Positions 29,007 through 34,414 of a stretch of 34,414 bases of DNA are shown one piece after another. How positions within the stretch are numbered: the first letter of the stretch is position 1; each line of letters begins with the position of its first letter. The notes below the pieces were generated by a model that saw only the letters and a list, made by a program, of their open reading frames with translations, made no database searches and was not told the origin of the DNA. Source of the DNA: Bacteroidales bacterium UBA3844 (GTDB taxonomy: Bacteria > Bacteroidota > Bacteroidia > Bacteroidales > Paludibacteraceae). The position numbers and the translations under genes are program-made. The stretch lies in the NCBI GenBank assembly GCA_002392915.1, contig DGHQ01000024.1, positions 1-34,414 on the forward strand, read 5' to 3'.

Positions 29007-29329
29007 TTAATAACCTCCCCTGACTTTTTAGCGACACGAACCTTCTTGCCGTCGATCACCTTGATACCAATACGTGTTGGCTTTGGTGTATCTCCCGACT
29101 TAGGATCTACCAAATTCAAATTAGAAACATGGATTGGAGCCTCCATCTTTACGATACCACCCTGAGGATTCTTTGCACTTGGCTTAACATTCTTTGAAAC
29201 AATGTTAATTCCCTCAACGATAGCACGGTTTGCAGCTACCAATACAGAAAGAACCTTTCCTGTCTTACCTTTGTCCTTACCTGCAAGAACGTAAACTAAG
29301 TCGCCCTTCTTAATATGTAACTTACTCAT
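29003..29329 (-). CDS. rplX: 50S ribosomal protein L24
   Basis: A 108-residue L24, one of the two assembly-initiator proteins of the 50S subunit, binding the 5' end of 23S rRNA near the exit tunnel. The KOW motif is clear at residues 4-31 (IKKGDLVYVLAGKDKGKTGK). The basic segment around PKPTRIGIKVIDGKKVRVAK follows. It starts 18 nt after rplN and overlaps rplE by 4 nt. Confidence 0.98.
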   Translation of the reverse strand: MSKLHIKKGDLVYVLAGKDKGKTGKVLSVLVAANRAIVEGINIVSKNVKPSAKNPQGGIVKMEAPIHVSNLNLVDPKSGDTPKPTRIGIKVIDGKKVRVAKKSGEVIK

Positions 29330-29347
29330 TACCTTACTACTTTTTAA

Positions 29348-29713
29348 TTATAGAACTTCAGGAGCCAATGACACAATCTTCATATTAGAAGCACGCAACT
29401 CTCTTGCAACTGGGCCGAAGATACGGCTCGCTCTCATTTCACCAGCTCCATTCAACAATACACATGCATTGTCATCAAATCTGATGTATGAGCCATCTGC
29501 TCTACGAACTTCCTTCTTTGTGCGAACAACGATAGCCTTTGAAACGGCACCCTTCTTCATATCGCTTGAAGGAATTACGCTCTTCACTGTAACTACAATG
29601 ATATCGCCTACAGTGGCATATCTTTTCTTTGTGCCACCTAGTACACGAATACACAATGCCTCTTTACCACCGCTGTTATCAGCAATAGTTAATCTTGATT
29701 CTTGCTGTATCAT
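29348..29713 (-). CDS. rplN: 50S ribosomal protein L14
   Basis: A 121-residue L14 at the subunit interface (bridge B8), a neighbour of L19 and the target of the RsfS silencing factor in other bacteria. The start MIQQESRLTIADNSGGKEAL and the strand-rich core with RRADGSYIRFDDNACVLLN are diagnostic. It starts 2 nt after rpsQ. Confidence 0.98.
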   Translation of the reverse strand: MIQQESRLTIADNSGGKEALCIRVLGGTKKRYATVGDIIVVTVKSVIPSSDMKKGAVSKAIVVRTKKEVRRADGSYIRFDDNACVLLNGAGEMRASRIFGPVARELRASNMKIVSLAPEVL

Positions 29714-29715
29714 AA

Positions 29716-29967
29716 TTACTTAGCTCTTTCTACGATTGATACTAATCTCCATCTCTTTGTCTTACTCAAAGGACGAGTCTCCATGATTCTCACAACATCA
29801 CCAATATTACACTCATTCTTCTCATCGTGAGCGTGATATTTCTTCGTCTTGTTGACGAATTTCTGGTAAATAGGGTGTTTCTCTTTCCACTTGATAGCAA
29901 CAGTAATGGTCTTGTCCATCTTATTGCTTGAAACAACTCCTTGTCTTTCTTTTCTTAAATTTCTCAT
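29716..29967 (-). CDS. rpsQ: 30S ribosomal protein S17
   Basis: An 83-residue OB-fold protein, a primary binder of the 16S rRNA 5' domain. RKERQGVVSSNKMDKTITVA at the start and IGDVVRIMETRPLSKTKRWR in the second half are the family hallmarks. It starts 20 nt after rpmC and ends 2 nt before rplN. Confidence 0.98.
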   Translation of the reverse strand: MRNLRKERQGVVSSNKMDKTITVAIKWKEKHPIYQKFVNKTKKYHAHDEKNECNIGDVVRIMETRPLSKTKRWRLVSIVERAK

Positions 29968-29987
29968 TTTCTCAAACTCTAAAATTA

Positions 29988-30179
29988 TTATTTAGACTCT
30001 GCCTGACCCAAGATAGTCTTCATGCGCGCGATGTCCTTACGAAGAGACTTTATTTGAGATGGATTCTGCAATGGAGTAATCGCATGGTCAAGACGCATGC
30101 GGTTCAATCTCTTTTCCTCAGAAGCTATTTTCTCCTGAAGCTCCTTGCTTGACATGTTCTTAATATCTGCTACTTTCAT
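29988..30179 (-). CDS. rpmC: 50S ribosomal protein L29
   Basis: A 63-residue two-helix protein beside the exit tunnel that, with L23, forms part of the docking platform for trigger factor and SRP. The sequence MKVADIKNMSSKELQEKIAS and the C-terminal IKSLRKDIARMKTILGQAE fit the family. It starts 2 nt after rplP. Confidence 0.97.
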   Translation of the reverse strand: MKVADIKNMSSKELQEKIASEEKRLNRMRLDHAITPLQNPSQIKSLRKDIARMKTILGQAESK

Positions 30180-30181
30180 GA

Positions 30182-30616
30182 TTAAGCATTTTGATTTTGC
30201 GCATCGTAGTCGCGTCTAACAATAAACTTTGTAGTTACTGGAAGTTTCTGAGCGCCCAATCTCAATGCCTCTTTAGCAACTTCAAATGGAACACCCTCAA
30301 CCTCGATAAGAATTCTTCCTGGAGTCACGCTAGCAACGAATCCTTCAGGGTTACCCTTACCTTTACCCATACGTACGTCAGCAGGCTTCTTAGTGATTGG
30401 TTTGTCAGGGAATACTCTGATCCAAATCTGACCTTGACGTTGCATATATCTTGTGACAGCAATACGTGCAGCCTCAATCTGTCGTCCTGTAATCCACTTA
30501 GTACCAAGTACCTTGATACCAAAAGATCCAAAAGCCAATTGGTCTCCACGATGTGCGATACCTTTTGCACGACCTTTCTGCTGTCTTCTGAACTTAGTTC
30601 TTTTAGGTTGTAACAT
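30182..30616 (-). CDS. rplP: 50S ribosomal protein L16
   Basis: A 144-residue L16 that helps position A-site tRNA and completes 50S maturation. The start MLQPKRTKFRRQQKGRAKGI and the segment IRVFPDKPITKKPADVRMGK (with GKGNPEGFVA following) are conserved; the latter includes the Arg hydroxylated in E. coli. Gap to rpsC is 18 nt. Confidence 0.98.
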   Translation of the reverse strand: MLQPKRTKFRRQQKGRAKGIAHRGDQLAFGSFGIKVLGTKWITGRQIEAARIAVTRYMQRQGQIWIRVFPDKPITKKPADVRMGKGKGNPEGFVASVTPGRILIEVEGVPFEVAKEALRLGAQKLPVTTKFIVRRDYDAQNQNA

Positions 30617-30634
30617 CTTTCCTTAATTTAACTC

Positions 30635-31366
30635 TTAAACAGATTGTTTTCTTTTCTTAGAGAAACCGCCCTTCTTTCCAGCAGGATTGTTGGAACGTAC
30701 AGACTCTTTGCTTGCCACATACTGCTGAGAAAGATCTTGCTTTCCATACTTCTCACCACGGCAAATCCATACCTTGATTCCGATAATACCTACCTTTGTA
30801 AGCGCCTCTGCCTGTGCGTAGTCGATATCTGCACGGAATGTGTGAAGTGGTGTACGTCCTTCCTTGTACATCTCAGAACGAGCCATTTCAGCACCATTCA
30901 AACGGCCTGCAACTAGCACTTTGATACCCTCTGCACCGATGCGCATTGTAGAAGCGATAGCCTGCTTTACAGCACGACGGTAAGCGATCTTACCCTCTAC
31001 CTGACGAGCAATGTTGCTTGCTACGATAACTGCATCCAACTCTGGTCTCTTAACCTCGTAGATGTTGATTTGGATCTCCTTGTCTGTGATCTTCTTCAAC
31101 TCCTCCTTCAACTTATCAACTTCCTGTCCACCCTTACCGATGATAATGCCAGGTTTAGCAGTGCAGACTGTAATAGTAACAAGTTTAAGAGTTCTCTCTA
31201 TGATAATTCTAGCAACACTAGCCTTAGCAAGACGAGCAGACAAGTATTTACGGATCTTTGAATCCTCTATGATTGTATCACCATACTTCTTTCCACCATA
31301 CCAATTGGAATCCCAACCTCTTACAATTCCTAAACGGTTGCTTATTGGATTAACTTTCTGTCCCAT
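30635..31366 (-). CDS. rpsC: 30S ribosomal protein S3
   Basis: A 243-residue S3 at the mRNA entry pore. MGQKVNPISNRLGIVRGWDS opens it, the KH domain with its GIIIGKGGQEVDKL loop lies near 73-86, and the C-terminal domain ends in a Lys/Ser/Gly-rich tail (NNPAGKKGGFSKKRKQSV). It starts 3 nt after rplV. Length is typical for the phylum. Confidence 0.98.
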   Translation of the reverse strand: MGQKVNPISNRLGIVRGWDSNWYGGKKYGDTIIEDSKIRKYLSARLAKASVARIIIERTLKLVTITVCTAKPGIIIGKGGQEVDKLKEELKKITDKEIQINIYEVKRPELDAVIVASNIARQVEGKIAYRRAVKQAIASTMRIGAEGIKVLVAGRLNGAEMARSEMYKEGRTPLHTFRADIDYAQAEALTKVGIIGIKVWICRGEKYGKQDLSQQYVASKESVRSNNPAGKKGGFSKKRKQSV

Positions 31367-31369
31367 CTT

Positions 31370-31780
31370 TTATTCGTTAGTATCGTTAGAAATAGCATCA
31401 ACAAAAATTGTCACATGGTTAGAGCGCTTGCGGATTCTGTATCCTCTTCCCTGAGGTGCAGGACGAAGTCTCTTCAACTGACGAGCTGAATCTACGTAAA
31501 TGTTGCTTACGTAAAGCTGGCCCATTTCAGCCTTAGTTTCATTCTTCTGCTCCCAGTTTGCGATAGCAGAACGCAATAACTTTTCTAGCTTGATAGAAGC
31601 TTCCTTAGTTGAATATCTTAGGACACCCAAAGCGCGGAAAGCCTCCATTCCACGTACCATATCAGCGACCAAACGCATCTTACGTGGAGAAGTAGGAACA
31701 TCATTCAACTTCGCAAAATAAAGGGACTTCTTCGCCTCTTTTCTTGCATCAGCTGATACTTTTTTTCTTGAACAACTCAT
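31370..31780 (-). CDS. rplV: 50S ribosomal protein L22
   Basis: A 136-residue L22 whose beta-hairpin lines the exit tunnel near the macrolide site. LNDVPTSPRKMRLVADMVRG (about 25-44) and the hairpin region RLRPAPQGRGYRIRKRSNHV (about 104-123) identify it. The first 20 residues are a Ser/Lys/Ala-rich extension relative to E. coli (110 residues). The 36-nt gap after rpsS shows nothing notable. Confidence 0.97.
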   Translation of the reverse strand: MSCSRKKVSADARKEAKKSLYFAKLNDVPTSPRKMRLVADMVRGMEAFRALGVLRYSTKEASIKLEKLLRSAIANWEQKNETKAEMGQLYVSNIYVDSARQLKRLRPAPQGRGYRIRKRSNHVTIFVDAISNDTNE

Positions 31781-31816
31781 TTTTCTCGAACTTTTAATTA
31801 AATTTAATCACGTTGA

Positions 31817-32086
31817 TTACTTCTTCTTGTTACCACCGTGACCTCTAAAGTTACGCGTCAAAGAGAATTCGCCAAGTTTGTGTCCTACCATATTCTCTGT
31901 GACAAATACCGGAATAAACTTATTTCCGTTGTGAACTGCAATAGTATGTCCGACGAAATCCGGAGATATCATTGAAGCTCTAGCCCATGTCTTGACTACA
32001 GACTTCTTGCCACTTTCGTTCATGGCAAGAACCTTCTTCTCAAGCTTAAGGTTGATATATGGACCTTTTTTTAATGAACGACTCAT
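31817..32086 (-). CDS. rpsS: 30S ribosomal protein S19
   Basis: An 89-residue S19 of the 30S head, partner of S13 near the A-site finger. MSRSLKKGPYINLKLEKKVL at the start, the ISPDFVGHTIAVHNGNKFIP core and GHKLGEFSLTRNFRGHGGNK are typical. It starts 18 nt after rplB. Confidence 0.98.
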   Translation of the reverse strand: MSRSLKKGPYINLKLEKKVLAMNESGKKSVVKTWARASMISPDFVGHTIAVHNGNKFIPVFVTENMVGHKLGEFSLTRNFRGHGGNKKK

Positions 32087-32104
32087 AAAAATACTTTATT
32101 TCAA

Positions 32105-32929
32105 TTATTTCTTTCTTCTTTCAATTATGTACTTATCAGAAGCCTTCTTTGGTGAACGTGTCTTGTAACCCTTAGCCAAAAGACCCTTTCTTGATCTAGG
32201 ATGTCCACCCGACTGACGACCTTCTCCACCACCCATTGGGTGATCTACTGGGTTCATACATACAGCACGAGTGCGAGGACGACGTCCCAACCAACGTGAA
32301 CGACCTGCCTTACCTGATCTCTCAAGCGAGTGGTCTGAGTTACCTACTGTACCAATTGTAGCCTTGCAAGCACACAAAATCTTGCGAAGCTCTCCTGAAG
32401 GCAATTTTACAATTGCATACTTACCTTCACGAGATGTTAACTGAGCAAAAGTACCTGCAGAACGTACAAGCGCAGCTCCCTGTCCTGGATGCAACTCCAA
32501 GTTGTGGATAACTGTACCTAGTGGAATGTCCTGCAATGGAAGCGAGTTACCTACCTCTGGCGCAGCATCAGCACCTGACATAAGCTTCTGACCTACCTGC
32601 AATCCCGCAGGAGCCAAAATGTAACGCTTCTCACCATCAGCGTAGAACAATAGTGCGATACGAGCCGAACGGTTTGGATCGTACTCGATTGTCTTTACTA
32701 CTGCTGGCACACCGTCTTTCTCTCTCTTAAAATCAATTACTCTGTACTTTCTCTTGTGACCACCACCGATGTAACGCATTGTCATCTTACCGACGTTGTT
32801 ACGTCCACCAGTCTTTCTCATGCCTTTCACAAGAGATTTTTCTGGTGTGCTCGAGGTAATTGTCTCGAACGCACCAATAACTTTGTGTCTCTGCCCCGGT
32901 GTTGTGGGCTTAAATTTGCGAACTGCCAT
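32105..32929 (-). CDS. rplB: 50S ribosomal protein L2
   Basis: A 274-residue L2, needed for subunit association and close to the peptidyl-transferase centre. The segment MNPVDHPMGGGEGRQSGGHP (about 225-244) contains the conserved His corresponding to His229 of E. coli. The N-terminal MAVRKFKPTTPGQRHKVIG and the basic C-terminal RSRKGLLAKGYKTRSPKKAS are standard. The gap to rplW is 5 nt. Confidence 0.98.
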   Translation of the reverse strand: MAVRKFKPTTPGQRHKVIGAFETITSSTPEKSLVKGMRKTGGRNNVGKMTMRYIGGGHKRKYRVIDFKREKDGVPAVVKTIEYDPNRSARIALLFYADGEKRYILAPAGLQVGQKLMSGADAAPEVGNSLPLQDIPLGTVIHNLELHPGQGAALVRSAGTFAQLTSREGKYAIVKLPSGELRKILCACKATIGTVGNSDHSLERSGKAGRSRWLGRRPRTRAVCMNPVDHPMGGGEGRQSGGHPRSRKGLLAKGYKTRSPKKASDKYIIERRKK

Positions 32930-32934
32930 TTTTA

Positions 32935-33225
32935 TTAAATATTGCTATAAAAGTCTATTGCATCACCCTCTTTCAATGTTACAAGGGCTTTCTTGTATGA
33001 AGGCATCTTTCCTGCGATCACACCAGCTTTTGTATAACGTGACTTATTCTTGCCATCAACACGCATTGTATTGACTGACAAGACCTTAACACCATACAAA
33101 TCCTCTACTGCAGCTTTAATCTGCGACTTAGTAGCACTCATCACTACGCGAAATCCGTAGCGATTGTACTTATCCTGCAAACCAGTAACCTTCTCTGTTA
33201 CGATTGGCTTTAATATGATCTCCAT
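32935..33225 (-). CDS. rplW: 50S ribosomal protein L23
   Basis: A 96-residue L23 at the exit of the peptide tunnel, the docking point for trigger factor, SRP and the Sec channel. LKPIVTEKVTGLQDKYNRYG at the start and the VEDLYGVKVLSVNTMRVDGK core are characteristic. It lies between rplD (5 nt) and rplB (5 nt). Confidence 0.98.
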   Translation of the reverse strand: MEIILKPIVTEKVTGLQDKYNRYGFRVVMSATKSQIKAAVEDLYGVKVLSVNTMRVDGKNKSRYTKAGVIAGKMPSYKKALVTLKEGDAIDFYSNI

Positions 33226-33230
33226 TTCTT

Positions 33231-33860
33231 TTAATCCTTTAAAGTATTCTCTAGTTCTGCAAGAGCAGCCTCAGTTAAAAGCAAACACTTTGCATCCAAA
33301 ATCTTATATGTATTTAGCTCATGTGTTAGCAACACCTGAGACTTCTGAAGATTCTTGGCTGACAAAGATACATTTTTATTTGGTTCTGACAAAACCAAAA
33401 CGTTTTTCTTATCAGAAACCTTCAAATTTTCTGTAAAAGCAACGTAATCTTTTGTCTTTGGTGCCTCAAAATCGAAATTCTCTACAACAATGATAGCGTT
33501 CTCTTTTGCCTTGTATGCCAATGCTGACTTACGAGCCAATTTCTTCACTTTCTTGTTCAACTTGAAAGAGTAATCTCTTGGCTGAGGTCCGAATACGCGT
33601 GCACCACCTACCAATACTGGTGAGTTGATGTCTCCACGACGTGCTCCACCGCCACCTTTCTGACGACCCAACTTCTTTGTACTTCCTGAGATCTCGCTTC
33701 TCTCCTTTGACTTGTGTGTACCCTGGCGATTGTTTGCCATGTACTGCTTTACAGCCAAGTAGATAACATGGTCATTTGGCTCAATTCCGAAAATTGAATC
33801 ATTCAATGTGACCTTTCTTCCTGTCTCCTGTCCTTTTACGTTATATACGCTTAGTTCCAT
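33231..33860 (-). CDS. rplD: 50S ribosomal protein L4
   Basis: A 209-residue L4 whose extended loop (STKKLGRQKGGGGARRGDIN, about 60-79) reaches the constriction of the exit tunnel. In gamma-proteobacteria L4 also represses the S10 operon; no such leader can be judged here because the operon start is outside. Its ATG shares one base with the rplC stop (TAATG), a coupled junction. Confidence 0.98.
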   Translation of the reverse strand: MELSVYNVKGQETGRKVTLNDSIFGIEPNDHVIYLAVKQYMANNRQGTHKSKERSEISGSTKKLGRQKGGGGARRGDINSPVLVGGARVFGPQPRDYSFKLNKKVKKLARKSALAYKAKENAIIVVENFDFEAPKTKDYVAFTENLKVSDKKNVLVLSEPNKNVSLSAKNLQKSQVLLTHELNTYKILDAKCLLLTEAALAELENTLKD

Positions 33861-34414
33861 TACTTATTTACAATTACAATTGAACCCTTAGCTCCTGGAA
33901 GTGAACCCTTCAAAACAAGGATGTTATTCTCAGGAATTACCTTTAACACTTGCAAGTTCTGAACTGTAACTTGCTCACCACCCTTACGGCCAGCCATACG
34001 CATTCCTTTGAATACCTTTGCTGGGTACGAACAAGCACCGATTGAACCTGGAGCACGAAGACGGTTGTGCTGACCATGTGTAGACTGCTGTACTCCACCG
34101 AATCCGTGGCGCTTTACTACACCCTGGAAGCCCTTACCCTTAGATGTTCCGATCACATCTACAAACTGAGCGTCCTCAAACAAATCTACTGTGATTACGT
34201 CACCTAGATTGTATTCCTTATCGAACTCTTTGAACTCGGCCAAGTGTCTCATTGGTGCTGTTGCAGCCTTCTTGAAATGACCCATCTCTGCTGCGTTTGT
34301 GTTCTTCTCCTTCTTCTCGTCGAAGCCCAACTGCAATGCAGCGTAACCATCATTTTCAATAGTCTTAATCTGTGTAACAACACAAGGACCTACTTCGATA
34401 ACAGTGCATGGTAC
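33860..34414 (-). CDS. rplC: 50S ribosomal protein L3, 5' end cut by the window edge
   Basis: The frame is open from the window edge (first visible residues VPCTVIEVGPCVVTQIKTIE) to the stop at 33860, giving 184 of an expected 205 or so residues. The signature HGFGGVQQSTHGQHN and APGSIGACSYPAKVFKGMRM identify L3, which initiates 50S assembly and reaches toward the peptidyl-transferase centre. The true start lies beyond position 34414; an apparent TTG start at 34336 is internal. rpsJ would be expected next. Confidence 0.97.
   Translation of the reverse strand, partial: VPCTVIEVGPCVVTQIKTIENDGYAALQLGFDEKKEKNTNAAEMGHFKKAATAPMRHLAEFKEFDKEYNLGDVITVDLFEDAQFVDVIGTSKGKGFQGVVKRHGFGGVQQSTHGQHNRLRAPGSIGACSYPAKVFKGMRMAGRKGGEQVTVQNLQVLKVIPENNILVLKGSLPGAKGSIVIVNK

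Noticed and set aside
34336..34336. Start of rplC at the TTG inside the window
   Set aside because: The frame continues to the window edge with clear L3 sequence, so the real start lies outside.

Overview
The window looks like a chromosomal segment of an anaerobic or facultative Bacteroidales member (phylum Bacteroidota). The evidence is a complete Bacteroidota-type S10/spc/alpha ribosomal cluster, promoters of the TTTG-N19-TAnnTTTG type (clearest before the tRNA), AT-rich leaders without Shine-Dalgarno sequences, a giant surface protein ending in a gliding-motility-associated (type B, CHU_C-like) sorting domain, and a PorP/SprF-type partner. I cannot name genus or species from the sequence alone.

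Layout. 1-326: gene-free DNA with three copies of a two-hairpin palindromic repeat and a terminator. 327-3342 (minus): an operon of secreted thioredoxin, rfbA, rfbC, rfbD (dTDP-L-rhamnose synthesis, without rfbB) and ppnP. 3615-7586 (plus): three tandem paralogues encoding membrane-anchored proteins with one or two TerB-like domains, a variable linker and a C-terminal J domain. 7655-8364: an IS200/RAYT-type HUH transposase bracketed by inverted REP-like hairpins; related hairpins also lie between the TerB-J genes. 8370-16231 (minus): a 2043-residue repeat protein, an unrecognised 187-residue protein and a PorP/SprF-like outer-membrane protein, probably a type IX secretion cassette. 16717-16791: tRNA-Pro(TGG). 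17002-19281: rtcB divergent from a WYL regulator. 19596-19919: an SMR transporter of the Gdx/SugE type. 20031-20609: an unknown lipoprotein. 20820-34414 (minus): rplC to rplQ, 28 genes including two small ones (rpmJ, rpmD), closed by a strong terminator. rplC runs off the right edge.

How the parts work together. The right 40% makes ribosomal subunits, the Sec translocon channel, IF-1 and the RNA polymerase alpha subunit; its only long internal gap (rpsK-rpsD, 106 nt) can fold into nested stems and may be an S4-responsive site. The left half is cell-envelope oriented: rhamnose precursor supply, a periplasmic thioredoxin, membrane-tethered J proteins that could recruit DnaK to the inner membrane, and a large exported adhesin-like protein with its presumed outer-membrane partner.

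The most unusual material is (1) the TerB-J gene array with repeated 3' flanks, (2) a REP-like hairpin family with compensatory base changes next to and around the RAYT-type transposase, (3) a six-copy 7-bp tract just upstream of the third TerB-J gene, and (4) the giant T9SS protein cassette with an uncharacterised middle gene.
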